A stretch of DNA of 64,000 nt, taken from Clostridium sp. AF15-31. GTDB taxonomy: Bacteria; Bacillota; Clostridia; Lachnospirales; Lachnospiraceae. Numbering within the stretch: the first letter of the stretch is position 1; each line of letters begins with the position of its first letter. The notes under the pieces are model-generated. The model ran no database searches, was not told where the DNA came from, and saw only the letters and a program-made list of their open reading frames with translations. The position numbers were made by a program, and so were the translations under genes. Shown here one piece after another: positions 25,748 to 36,554 of this stretch. Where the stretch lies: the NCBI RefSeq assembly GCF_003461625.1, contig NZ_QTXL01000005.1, positions 124,001 through 188,000 on the forward strand. Reading direction: 5' to 3'.

Positions 25748-26893
25748 CTACTTTTTTCTGACATATTTTCTATAAACCGGCAGGATCTCCTCTATCACAT
25801 CTGCTGCATAGTCTGCCTGTTCCACTGTGTTCTCTGCCGAAAAACTGAAACGGATCGTGGATTCCAACCGATTCTTCTGCAAACCGATCGAAGACAATAC
25901 ATGGCTGACTGCCGGTTTATTCGACGAACATGCCGATCCGGAAGAAACATAAATCTGCCGTTCTTCTAATGCATGCAGCATCACTTCACTTCGAACACCA
26001 ACAAATGATACACTTAAGATATGTGGTGCTTCCCCTTCATTGATATATACATCCGGAAGTGCCTTTAGCCGTTCGGTCAAACGGTCTTTTACCGCCCGCA
26101 TACGAACAATTCTGGCTTCCAGATCTTCATAAACTATCTTTGTTGCCAGTCCAAATCCTGCAAATCCCGGAACATTTTCTGTACCTGACCGCATTCCATC
26201 CTGCTGTCCGCCGCCGTATATGATTGGCTTCACCTTCGTACGGTTCTTGATAAACAACGCTCCCGTTCCTTTTGGTCCATGTATCTTATGACCACTTACA
26301 GACATCAGATCGATACCCATCCGTTTCGGGTAAATGTGATATTTGCCAAATGCCTGAATCGCATCCACATGAAAGAGCGTCTTCGGATTCTTTTCTTTGA
26401 TAATCTCTGCAATCTTCTGAATCGGCTCTACTGCACCAATCTCATTATTTACATACATAACAGATACAAGGATCGTATCCTCGTTCACTTCCTGTTCTAA
26501 TTGTTCCAGATCCACGATTCCCTGGTGATCTACATTCAGATATACAACTTCAAATCCAAGGCTCTCCAAAAATGCCATCGTACTTGATACAGATGCATGT
26601 TCCACCTTAGAAGTTATGATCCGGTTACCACTTCTTTTATTCGCAAGTGCCGCTCCGATCAACGCAAGATTATTGGATTCCGTTCCACCGGAAGTCAGCA
26701 CGATCTCTTTGCTGTCTACCTTCCATTCTTTTGCAAGAATCTCTTTCGTCTCCTTGATATAGTGTCCTGCATCCAGACCTTTCTGATGCAAGGAAGAAGG
26801 ATTTCCATAATCTTCTTCCATTAATTTTACTACCAGATCTTTCACTTCCGGAAATACCTTTGTTGTTGCTGCATTATCAAAATATGCTTCCAT
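25748..26893 (-). CDS. Cysteine desulfurase (NifS/IscS family)
   Basis: The 381-aa PLP enzyme starts AYFDNAATTKVFPEV. The PLP lysine is in SVSGHKIHGPKG, and the catalytic Cys loop is VSSGSACSSNKPAVSH near residue 325. The short loop around the Cys is of the group I (IscS/NifS) type. Two bases separate it from rsmE and 89 from thiI, so it probably supplies sulfur to ThiI, as B. subtilis NifZ does (established). General Fe-S service is also possible. Confidence 0.92.
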   Translation of the reverse strand: MEAYFDNAATTKVFPEVKDLVVKLMEEDYGNPSSLHQKGLDAGHYIKETKEILAKEWKVDSKEIVLTSGGTESNNLALIGAALANKRSGNRIITSKVEHASVSSTMAFLESLGFEVVYLNVDHQGIVDLEQLEQEVNEDTILVSVMYVNNEIGAVEPIQKIAEIIKEKNPKTLFHVDAIQAFGKYHIYPKRMGIDLMSVSGHKIHGPKGTGALFIKNRTKVKPIIYGGGQQDGMRSGTENVPGFAGFGLATKIVYEDLEARIVRMRAVKDRLTERLKALPDVYINEGEAPHILSVSFVGVRSEVMLHALEERQIYVSSGSACSSNKPAVSHVLSSIGLQKNRLESTIRFSFSAENTVEQADYAADVIEEILPVYRKYVRKK

Positions 26894-26895
26894 CT

Positions 26896-27642
26896 CTATC
26901 TATCCTCTTCCAGTTCAAACATTATGATCGACATAACCGCCATTCCTGCCGTCTCTGTACGCAAAATCCTGTGTCCAAGTGTGACCATCTTCGCGCCCAT
27001 AGCTACCGCTGTCTCGACTTCTTCTCTGGCAAATCCACCTTCCGGACCTATAAATATACCAAGACTTTTCTTTCCTTTGATCGATGCAAAGACCTCTTTC
27101 GAATATGCGACTCCTTCTGCTTCCTCATATGGGATCATATTCATATCAAGCTTCTTTGCCATAGCAAGAGCCTCTTTCCATGTTACAGGAGCCGTCACCT
27201 CCGGGATTATGCCTCTGCCCGACTGCTTCGCCGCCGCAAGTGCGATTGCCTGATAACGTTCCGTCTTCTTTCCTGCTTTCTTCGCATCCAGCTTGACAAC
27301 CGTCCGTTTCGTCATAACCGGTACGATCCTGGTCACACCAAGTTCTACCGTCTTCTGGATGATCCATTCCATTTTATCCGCCTTTGGAAATCCCTGAAAC
27401 AACGTAATCCCTGTTTCAAGTTCTGCAAAATTATCACATACATCCAGAATATCTGCAACCACTTTTTCATGATCCATAACTGAAATCTGGCAGCGGTAAT
27501 CTCTACCCCTGCCATCACTTATTATGATCTCATCATTTACTTTTAAACGAAGAACATTCTTAATATGATTGACATCCTCACCGGTAATATCAATGCTCTT
27601 ATCAAATTCCCGTCCATCAAAATCTACAAAAAAACGATTCAT
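26896..27642 (-). CDS. rsmE: 16S rRNA m3U1498 methyltransferase RsmE
   Basis: This 248-aa SPOUT methyltransferase has an N-terminal PUA-like domain with DVNHIKNVLRLKVND and a C-terminal knot with IGPEGGFAREEVETA and LGHRILRTETA, both diagnostic. It follows prmA as in the B. subtilis yqeT-yqeU pair. It methylates U1498 of 16S rRNA. Confidence 0.95.
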   Translation of the reverse strand: MNRFFVDFDGREFDKSIDITGEDVNHIKNVLRLKVNDEIIISDGRGRDYRCQISVMDHEKVVADILDVCDNFAELETGITLFQGFPKADKMEWIIQKTVELGVTRIVPVMTKRTVVKLDAKKAGKKTERYQAIALAAAKQSGRGIIPEVTAPVTWKEALAMAKKLDMNMIPYEEAEGVAYSKEVFASIKGKKSLGIFIGPEGGFAREEVETAVAMGAKMVTLGHRILRTETAGMAVMSIIMFELEEDR

Positions 27643-27666
27643 CTTCCCAATCCTGTCTCTTTATGA

Positions 27667-28629
27667 CTAATTATCCTTCTCAGCTACAAAACTGATCCAG
27701 TCTTTCATAGAGACAGTATCCACTATTCTGAAGTGATTGTCAAGAAGTGCCTGTCTGACCTCATCTTCTTTTGTATTGATAATTCCGGAACAGATAAACT
27801 TCGCATCATCCTTCATAAACTGCTGTACAACACCGGAAAGTGGGATGATTACATCTGCAAGAATATTCGCAACTACGATATCATATTTCGGCTCAATCGA
27901 CTGGACAAGCTCTTTATCTGCGAGCACATTGCCACAGAGGAACTGAACCTGATCTTCAGTAATATGGTTGATCTCCCTGTTCTCGATGCTGACATGAACC
28001 GCAGTTTCATCTATATCAATTCCAAGAACCTCTTTTGCGCCAAGATTACTGCATACAAAGGAAAGAATCCCGCTTCCGCTTCCACAGTCAAGAACCAGAT
28101 CTCCTTCTTTCATATATTTCTTCAACTGTCCGATACATAATCTGGTTGTCTCATGGGAACCGGTTCCAAATGCTGCACCCGGATCAATATCGATCACAAT
28201 ATCATCATCTGTTACGTCAGAAGGTGCATCCTCCCAGGTTGGTTTGATAACGATATTATCATACAGACGAAACGGTTTAAAATATGCTTTCCAGTTATTC
28301 ATCCAGTCCACATCTTCCGTCTCGGATTCTATGATATTACAGGCTCCAACCGGAATAAATTCCGATAACCGTTCCAGTTCATTTTTTATCTTGGTCTTTA
28401 TCTCTTCCTTGTCAAAGGAATCATCCAGATAGCAGGAAACCTTTGCTGTTCCGTCATCCGTCGGCATCTCATCCGGCAGAAGATCTACAAACATCGCTGC
28501 CATTTCTTCATCTGTCAGAGGCACATTGTCATCGACTTCTATACCCAAAACGCCTTCCTCATCGAGGAAGGCGCTGAGTAAATCGACAGCCTCACACGTT
28601 GTTTCAATCGTGATTTGTGTCCATTTCAT
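27667..28629 (-). CDS. prmA: Ribosomal protein L11 methyltransferase PrmA
   Basis: The 320-aa protein has an N-terminal substrate-binding domain and a Rossmann methyltransferase core with DPGAAFGTGSHETTRL, LDCGSGSGILSF and a VANILADVI post-motif. All are diagnostic for PrmA, which trimethylates L11. It is 11 bases after dnaJ and so is part of the CIRCE-controlled transcript. A 21-nt palindrome near 28551-28571 lies inside the coding frame and is probably coincidental. Confidence 0.95.
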   Translation of the reverse strand: MKWTQITIETTCEAVDLLSAFLDEEGVLGIEVDDNVPLTDEEMAAMFVDLLPDEMPTDDGTAKVSCYLDDSFDKEEIKTKIKNELERLSEFIPVGACNIIESETEDVDWMNNWKAYFKPFRLYDNIVIKPTWEDAPSDVTDDDIVIDIDPGAAFGTGSHETTRLCIGQLKKYMKEGDLVLDCGSGSGILSFVCSNLGAKEVLGIDIDETAVHVSIENREINHITEDQVQFLCGNVLADKELVQSIEPKYDIVVANILADVIIPLSGVVQQFMKDDAKFICSGIINTKEDEVRQALLDNHFRIVDTVSMKDWISFVAEKDN

Positions 28630-28640
28630 AATCTATTTAC

Positions 28641-29804
28641 CTATTTCTTCTTTCTTTTTTTGTGATCTCCAAACGAGAATGATGTTCCTACCGAATCTGT
28701 TGCAGGTCTGGTCTCAACCAATGTTGCCTGCTCGTATTCATTCAAGATACGCTTCTGTTCTGCAGTCAGCTTCTCAGGGACCTGTACAACCAGTGTTACA
28801 TAATGATCACCACGCTGAGTAGGATTCTTCAGGTTTGGCACACCTTTTCCCTTCAGCTTAACCTTGGTATCGGTCTGTGTTCCTGGTGGAATCGTGTAAT
28901 CAATCTCTCCCTCGATCGTATGGATCTTAATATTTCCACCCAGTGCTGCCTGTGTGAATGAGATCGGTTCGGAGGAGTAAAGATTGTATTCCTGTCTCTG
29001 GAACTTCGGATGACGATCAACAAGGATCGTAACATGAAGATCTCCTCTTTCACCACCATTAAATCCAGGTTCACCTTTTCCTTTGATACGGATATTGGTT
29101 CCGTTATCTACTCCAGGCGGAACAGCGATCTGAATCTTCTTTCTGCTCTTTACATAACCGGTTCCCGCACAGTTGCTACATTTATATCTAATGATCTTAC
29201 CGGATCCGCCACAGTCCGGACAAGTCGATACATTTCTTACTACGCCAAACAAGGACTGCTGTGTTGTAACGATCTGACCTTTTCCGCCGCATTTGCCACA
29301 AACCTCCGGCTGATGTCCCGGCTGTGAACCGGTTCCCTTACATACTTCACATTCATCCTTTAACGGAAGATCCAGTTCTTTCTGTGTACCAAATATTGCT
29401 TCCTCAAAAGCAACTCTGATCGTTGTCTTGATGTTAGCACCCTTTACAGGTCCGTTTGAATTTCTCTGTCTGCTTCCACCACCGAACATATCTCCGAAAA
29501 TATCTCCGAAAATATCTCCCATATCAGCAAAATCAAAGCCGCCGAAGCCACCAAAGCCACTGCCGCCGGCATTTGGATCAAATGCCGCATGACCATACTG
29601 ATCATATTTTGCTCGCTTCTCCGGGTCACTAAGTACTGCATAAGCTTCCGCTGCTTCTTTAAATTTTCTTTCAGCCTCCGCATCGCCCGGGTTCATATCA
29701 GGATGATATTTCTTGGCTACGACACGATATGCTTTTTTTATCTCTGCCTCTGAGGCATTCTTGGTTACACCAAGGACCTCATAGTAATCAGTTTTTGTTT
29801 CTGC
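28641..29804 (-). CDS. dnaJ: Chaperone DnaJ
   Basis: This is a 387-aa class A J-protein. The J domain has the HPD motif ([11 protein letters not shown]). A Gly/Phe-rich linker follows. Four zinc repeats are visible ([32 protein letters not shown]), then the C-terminal substrate domains. I start at 29804 ([13 protein letters not shown]); a longer frame to 29837 adds an atypical extension. It delivers clients to DnaK and stimulates its ATPase. Confidence 0.96.
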   Translation of the reverse strand, partial: AETKTDYYEVLGVTKNASEAEIKKAYRVVAKKYHPDMNPGDAEAERKFKEAAEAYAVLSDPEKRAKYDQYGHAAFDPNAGGSGFGGFGGFDFADMGDIFGDIFGDMFGGGSRQRNSNGPVKGANIKTTIRVAFEEAIFGTQKELDLPLKDECEVCKGTGSQPGHQPEVCGKCGGKGQIVTTQQSLFGVVRNVSTCPDCGGSGKIIRYKCSNCAGTGYVKSRKKIQIAVPPGVDNGTNIRIKGKGEPGFNGGERGDLHVTILVDRHPKFQRQEYNLYSSEPISFTQAALGGNIKIHTIEGEIDYTIPPGTQTDTKVKLKGKGVPNLKNPTQRGDHYVTLVVQVPEKLTAEQKRILNEYEQATLVETRPATDSVGTSFSFGDHKKRKKK

Positions 29805-29845
29805 CATAACTTTTAACCTTTCATCTGCGATATACATTCATATCC

Positions 29846-29881
29846 ACAGTAAAACAGGAAACCTTTTTCCTGTTTTACTGT
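29846..29881 (-). other. Long stem-loop between dnaK and dnaJ
   Basis: ACAGTAAAACAGGAAA pairs almost perfectly with TTTCCTGTTTTACTGT around a 4-nt loop. No T-tract follows on the minus strand (TGGATATGAATG comes next), so it is not a classical terminator. It may stabilise or process the dnaK 3' end and lower dnaJ expression relative to dnaK. Confidence 0.6.
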
Positions 29882-29922
29882 CAGATATTTACTATAGACT
29901 ACATTTCATATTATTTCAAGGC

Positions 29923-31803
<1,881 letters not shown>

Positions 31804-31842
31804 TTAATTTAATAAAATTTATATGCTATAGTCATTTGACTA

Positions 31843-32508
31843 TTAGTTTGCAACCTTTACCATGCTGAATCGTAATACCTGATCCTTATACATGTAACCA
31901 CGCTGCATCTCTTCGACGATCACGTTCTCTCCGTAATTCTCATCCTCTACATGCATTACTGCATTGTGGAACGCCGGATCAAACTGTTCACCCTCGCAGT
32001 TCATCGGGGTAACGCCGATGGATTCCAGTGAAGTCATAAGTGATTTGTAGATTTTATCAACTCCTGCTTCAAACGGTCTGTCTTTATCCTCTTCCGGAAT
32101 TGCTGCAATCGCTCTTTCAAAGTTGTCAACTACCGGAAGTAATTTTCCAAGAACATCCTTCGCTCCGAAATCATACATTTTGGATGACTCCTTTTCATTT
32201 CTCTGGCGGATATTCTCGCACTCTGCAAGAAGACGTTTATATTTGTCTTCTGCATCCTGACAGCGCTCTTTCAATTTATCATTTTCTTCTCTTAAAGCCT
32301 TACTGCCGCGTCTGTTCTCTTTTGCAACCGGCTTCGGTTTTGCTGCTTCCGCCTGCTCTTCAGGGACATCCACGGTTTCTGTAACATTCACATCTGTAGT
32401 TGTTGTTTCTGCAGTATCTGCTGACTCTGCTGTAACTTCATCTACAATTGTTTCTGCTGCCTTTTCATCTGTCTTTACTTTCTTAGTATCTTTCTTGGTG
32501 TCTGCCAT
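31843..32508 (-). CDS. grpE: Nucleotide exchange factor GrpE
   Basis: This 221-aa protein has a long acidic, disordered N-terminus (residues about 1-70), a coiled coil, and the C-terminal beta domain with FDPAFHNAVMHVED and GYMYKDQVLRFSMVKVAN, which is diagnostic. It releases ADP from DnaK. It starts 11 bases after the hrcA stop. Confidence 0.97.
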   Translation of the reverse strand: MADTKKDTKKVKTDEKAAETIVDEVTAESADTAETTTTDVNVTETVDVPEEQAEAAKPKPVAKENRRGSKALREENDKLKERCQDAEDKYKRLLAECENIRQRNEKESSKMYDFGAKDVLGKLLPVVDNFERAIAAIPEEDKDRPFEAGVDKIYKSLMTSLESIGVTPMNCEGEQFDPAFHNAVMHVEDENYGENVIVEEMQRGYMYKDQVLRFSMVKVAN

Positions 32509-32519
32509 TATCGGACCCC

Positions 32520-33551
32520 CTATTCGTTATTATTAAATATATCATCCAATTCATCGGTCAGATTTTTTAACATCGTAACGACTTTCTTATAGTCCATACG
32601 TTTCGGACCGATGATACCTATAGTTCCTTTTGCGCCTTCCGGCATCTTATAAGTTGCCGTTACAAGGGAGCAATCTTTCAGATCCTCACTGGAATTCTCA
32701 TCACCGATTCGGATCTCTATATCAGAGTTATCTTTATTGATAACTTCTTCTACATATTTTACAAAGTCTTCTTTGTCTTCTATGTCTTCAAAAGTTCCAA
32801 GCAGCTTCTCTGCTGTCGCAGAATCCATTAATTCCGGATACTTTAACATGTTGGTCATTCCGCTTGTGTAAACCTTCAGATCATCTGCTTCATGAATGGC
32901 TTCCATAATCCCCTGGAATATGGTTTCTAAAATATCTGCATACTCACCTGCCTGCGTCTTCATCGTCTGTATCAGTTCCAGATTAATATCTTCTAATGCA
33001 GCTCCCTGAAGGAATGTGTTTAATAAAATATTGAATTTTAAAATCTCGTCATTCTTCAGATCGTACGTGGTATCGATCAGCTTATTCTTTACGATATTCC
33101 CATCCACCATGATCACCGCAAGAAGCTTTGATTCAGCAACCTTGGAAAGCTGTATAAACTTCACGGTATTATTATACTGAGGTGTGGTAACCAGTGTGGC
33201 ATAATTCGTATTTGCCGCTAATACCCGGGCAACCTGCTTCAGCATCTTCTCCATCTTATCAACTCGTTCAAGAAGATTTCCCTTCTCTGTCTCAGCCTCT
33301 ATCTTCTCATTCATAAGGCTGTCAACGTAGAACCGATATCCTTTATCCGTTGGAATTCTTCCTGCAGATGTATGCGGCTGACATATATAACCCATGTCCT
33401 CCAGATCAGACATCTCATTCCTGATCGTCGCTGAACTCAGATTCAAATCTGTATACTTTGAAATCGTCCGCGATCCTACAGGTTCTCCGGTCTCTAAATA
33501 ATTGGAAACGATAGCTTTCAGAATTTTGACTTTTCTCTCGTCAAGTTCCAT
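32520..33551 (-). CDS. hrcA: Heat-inducible transcription repressor HrcA
   Basis: The 343-aa protein has an N-terminal winged helix (EPVGSRTISKY, LSSATIRNEMSDLE, PHTSAGRIPTDKGYRFYVD) and a C-terminal GAF-like domain with IGPKRMDYKKV. It binds the CIRCE element found just upstream and represses its own operon; GroE assists folding in other bacteria (established). Confidence 0.97.
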   Translation of the reverse strand: MELDERKVKILKAIVSNYLETGEPVGSRTISKYTDLNLSSATIRNEMSDLEDMGYICQPHTSAGRIPTDKGYRFYVDSLMNEKIEAETEKGNLLERVDKMEKMLKQVARVLAANTNYATLVTTPQYNNTVKFIQLSKVAESKLLAVIMVDGNIVKNKLIDTTYDLKNDEILKFNILLNTFLQGAALEDINLELIQTMKTQAGEYADILETIFQGIMEAIHEADDLKVYTSGMTNMLKYPELMDSATAEKLLGTFEDIEDKEDFVKYVEEVINKDNSDIEIRIGDENSSEDLKDCSLVTATYKMPEGAKGTIGIIGPKRMDYKKVVTMLKNLTDELDDIFNNNE

Positions 33552-33572
33552 CTGCTCATCCCTTTCGTTTTG

Positions 33573-33599
33573 TTAGCACTCAAATACTCCGAGTGCTAA
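33573..33599. promoter_or_regulatory. CIRCE operator
   Basis: A perfect TTAGCACTC-N9-GAGTGCTAA inverted repeat matches the CIRCE consensus exactly. It lies just downstream of the -10 box at 33611-33616 and about 20 bases before the hrcA ATG, so HrcA bound here blocks initiation of hrcA-grpE-dnaK-dnaJ. Confidence 0.98.
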
Positions 33600-33610
33600 C
33601 CACTAAAATT

Positions 33611-33639
33611 AATCTAACACCCACTCCCTTGTTTGTCAA
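33611..33639 (-). promoter_or_regulatory. Sigma-A promoter of the hrcA operon
   Basis: TTGACA (33634-33639, perfect) and TAGATT (33611-33616) are 17 bp apart. The predicted start falls at the upstream edge of the CIRCE element. Confidence 0.8.
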
Positions 33640-33667
33640 CATTTATTTTGAAAAAAATCAAGAAAAT

Positions 33668-34474
33668 TTATAACTTTTGAACTTTGAAAAAATGAATGCC
33701 GAGACTTGTAGAAATCACAGCATATAAAAGACCGACCACCAGCATGATCAATACATCTGTTCTATTAAATGCAAGATCACTTGTGGTACTCAAAAGTTCT
33801 ATGATCCAGATCTGTTTTACTCCGGATGGAAGCTCAAACAAATCCACAAGAACACGATATCCCGGTGTAAATAAGAATACCAGAAGGACTATCGTTGTCA
33901 TAGACAAGACGGAATGACGGATCAGGGATGTCAGCATAAATACAAACATCACACACGCTCCGGTCACTATAAACTGCAGCACGATCGCAAGCACTGTTTT
34001 TCCAGTTCGGGAAGCTACTGACATTTCATGGGAACTTCTGAAAAATAAAGCAGCTATCACCCCGGAAATCAGAATATATTCCAATAAAATGCCCCAGGCA
34101 TAAGTAACTGCTGCCAGCATTCTTGCAATATAACAGGCTGTTCTGCTCTTGCTTCTCTGTAATTCACAGCGCAATGTATTCTGTTCATAATCTTCAGATA
34201 TATGAAGGATAACAGGAAACATCATAAGAAGGATCAGAAGTTCGGATGCAGAAAAGGAAGAGGCAATATAAGCAATTCCGCTCATCTGGCCTTTGATCGC
34301 TGCGACCGTCTGTTCTGAGAAGCCTGCCGCCGCCAGAAAGTCACTGCTTATCCCATTACTTATATAATAAAGAAATGCTGCTGTAAGGCATGCAAATGGC
34401 ACTACCAGGATCATAATCATCCTGCCATAAAAGCTTTTGCTATACCGAAATACTTCTGCTCCGTAAATATTCAT
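33668..34474 (-). CDS. ABC-2-like transporter permease
   Basis: This 268-aa hydrophobic protein has about six membrane segments, starting near residues 20-42 (MIMILVVPFACLTAAFLYYIS) and ending near 238-260. It lies downstream of an ABC ATPase in the same direction and is probably its membrane partner. The substrate is unknown. No family motif beyond general ABC-2 topology is visible. The pair interrupts the hemW-hrcA order seen in B. subtilis. Confidence 0.65.
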   Translation of the reverse strand: MNIYGAEVFRYSKSFYGRMIMILVVPFACLTAAFLYYISNGISSDFLAAAGFSEQTVAAIKGQMSGIAYIASSFSASELLILLMMFPVILHISEDYEQNTLRCELQRSKSRTACYIARMLAAVTYAWGILLEYILISGVIAALFFRSSHEMSVASRTGKTVLAIVLQFIVTGACVMFVFMLTSLIRHSVLSMTTIVLLVFLFTPGYRVLVDLFELPSGVKQIWIIELLSTTSDLAFNRTDVLIMLVVGLLYAVISTSLGIHFFKVQKL

Positions 34475-34573
34475 ACTGTTGCCTGCTCCTGTTAATTAAG
34501 AAATAACCAAAGTTGCCTTCTGTTTCTCTGATGGTTTCTTCTATATTGATATCCGAATCGAATTTCTTTTGTT

Positions 34574-35206
34574 TTAAAGATATAATATCCGGTCACAGAT
34601 CTGTTCCAGATTCCCTGGTATATGGCTGGTAAGGATAACAGCCATCCCCTGCTTTCTCCATTTTCTCAGACAGAAAAGAACGGAAGCTTTGGTAAATGGA
34701 TCCAGTCCGTTTAAAGGTTCATCCAGTAGTGCCAGCTTTGTTTCCCTATGAATTGCAAGACACAGCGCCAGCTTCTGTTTATTACCTAGTGACAGCTTAG
34801 ATGCTTTGATCCGATCAAATTCATGGATTCCCAGAAGTTCTGCCAGCTCCTCATCCATAAGCCCTTTTTCTCCATTCATACGATCCATCAGTCTCAGATT
34901 ATCCCGCACAGAAAGATCGGAAAAAAAAGAAGGTCTGTCGATCACACATGCCATATCCCGTTCTGGTATTCCGGTAATCATCTGCCCCGAACACCTGTTG
35001 ATTTCCCATGGAATAAATCCTGCCAGTAGCCGGAGCAACGTGCTCTTCCCGCTTCCATTTTGCCCTGCCAACCCGACGATTTCTCCTTTATCGATCGTAA
35101 ATGTCAGATTCTTCTCCCATACCGGAGTTTTCGTTCCAGGATAGGTATAATTCAGTTCCTTCCCTTCTATGACAGTCTCTCGCTGCCCATCTGTCTCTTT
35201 TTTCAT
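34574..35206 (-). CDS. ABC transporter ATP-binding protein
   Basis: The 210-aa ATPase has Walker A GQNGSGKST, signature KLSLGNKQKLALC, Walker B LALLDEPLNGLD and switch His in LTSHIPG. The signature reads LSLGN and not LSGGQ, as in several drug or antimicrobial-peptide exporters. I start at 35206 (MKKETDGQ); the longer frame overlaps hemW. It is about 20 bases after the hemW stop and 99 bases before the permease gene. Confidence 0.8.
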   Translation of the reverse strand: MKKETDGQRETVIEGKELNYTYPGTKTPVWEKNLTFTIDKGEIVGLAGQNGSGKSTLLRLLAGFIPWEINRCSGQMITGIPERDMACVIDRPSFFSDLSVRDNLRLMDRMNGEKGLMDEELAELLGIHEFDRIKASKLSLGNKQKLALCLAIHRETKLALLDEPLNGLDPFTKASVLFCLRKWRKQGMAVILTSHIPGNLEQICDRILYL

Positions 35207-35228
35207 ATCCGAACCTGTCCTTCGTCTC

Positions 35229-36443
35229 TCATTTGTTTTCATCATGCAGAAAATCTACAAGGATCCTGTTGCTTACATCGATTCCCTTTCTCGTTAGAAA
35301 GACCATTCCTTTCTCATCCTTCATATGTCCGCTCGCCACATAACTTCTTATAACATCCCCATAGACATCATATAAGGAATGTCCAAACCGGTCATAGAAA
35401 TCTGCCGCACTGATCCCTCTTGTCATCCGCAGTCCAAAGATCACATATTCCTCCATCAGGGTATCAACATCAACCGTTTCATCAATGTGACGGATCGTAT
35501 CCAGTGCCTGACTCTGATAAATCTCATCGACCGACCGTTTATCAAATACATCCTCCATCGTCCGGATATACTGCTTCATATCCAATGTATTTGAGTATCT
35601 TCTTCCATTAAAAAAAGAAGCCGCACCGATACCAAGTCCGATGTATTCATCCATCGTCCAGTATACAATATTATGCCGGCATTCATATCCGGGCTTTGCA
35701 TAATTGGAAATCTCATACCGCTTATACCCTGACATCTCAAGCACCTTTCTGGTTGCCTCATACATTTCGCGGTCAGTCTCCTCATCCGGGAGCTTTGCAA
35801 GAAGCTCCGTATCCTCTGCGAGCGGCGTACCATCTTCCACGATCAGACTGTAGGAGGAGATATGCTCCGGTCTGCACTTCAATACCCGTTCCAGTGTATC
35901 CAGATAGGAATGAAGTGTCTGTCCAGGAATGGCAGAGATCAGATCAATGTTGATATTCCGAAAGCCTGCCTCCCGTGCCGTCTGATAGGAAGCCAGGAAC
36001 TGCTCATATGTATGGATCCTGCCAAGCATGGCAAGCTCATCATTGTGTGCAGACTGCAGTCCGATACTCATACGGTTGATCCCTGCATCCAGATATTCTG
36101 CCGCCTTGATCGCGGTCAGTGTTCCCGGATTCACCTCTATCGTGATCTCTGCTGCTTCATCTACCTTAAAGATGCTTCGAAGCGTTGCCAGAATATTCAT
36201 GATCTCGCCCGGCAAAAGTATAGACGGAGTGCCTCCGCCTATAAATATCGTTCTTACAATATAGTCCTTTGATATACTTTTATAGCTCAATAATTCTCTG
36301 CAAATACTCTGGACATATGCTTTTCTGACTGCCCCACTCCGGTTGATCTGCGGATCATCCGCACCAAAAGACAGGAAATCACAATATACACACTTCTTAA
36401 CGCAAAACGGAATATGTATATAAATACTCAGATTTTTTCTCAT
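35229..36443 (-). CDS. hemW: Radical SAM protein HemW (heme chaperone, HemN-like)
   Basis: The 404-aa protein starts at 36443 with AGGA seven bases upstream (MRKNLSIYIHIPFC). The radical-SAM motif is CVKKCVYCDF. It lacks the fourth Cys that true HemN has, which is the usual mark of HemW. GGGTPSIL and the HemN C-terminal domain follow. HemW inserts heme into respiratory proteins in other bacteria (established). Its neighbours match B. subtilis lepA-hemW-hrcA. Confidence 0.92.
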   Translation of the reverse strand: MRKNLSIYIHIPFCVKKCVYCDFLSFGADDPQINRSGAVRKAYVQSICRELLSYKSISKDYIVRTIFIGGGTPSILLPGEIMNILATLRSIFKVDEAAEITIEVNPGTLTAIKAAEYLDAGINRMSIGLQSAHNDELAMLGRIHTYEQFLASYQTAREAGFRNINIDLISAIPGQTLHSYLDTLERVLKCRPEHISSYSLIVEDGTPLAEDTELLAKLPDEETDREMYEATRKVLEMSGYKRYEISNYAKPGYECRHNIVYWTMDEYIGLGIGAASFFNGRRYSNTLDMKQYIRTMEDVFDKRSVDEIYQSQALDTIRHIDETVDVDTLMEEYVIFGLRMTRGISAADFYDRFGHSLYDVYGDVIRSYVASGHMKDEKGMVFLTRKGIDVSNRILVDFLHDENK

Positions 36444-36554
36444 GTGTTTTTCCTGCCTTCTCATTTTTCTGTAATTTGCTTTCTTCTTATATCAAAATCA
36501 CATTTGATTTATTTCATTCTAAATGTCCCGATATAACCTGCAATTATTTTATAT

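Noticed and set aside
28551..28571. GCCTTCCTC/GAGGAAGGC palindrome
   Set aside because: It lies in the conserved coding frame of prmA (FLDEEG), with no T-tract, and is best explained by codons.
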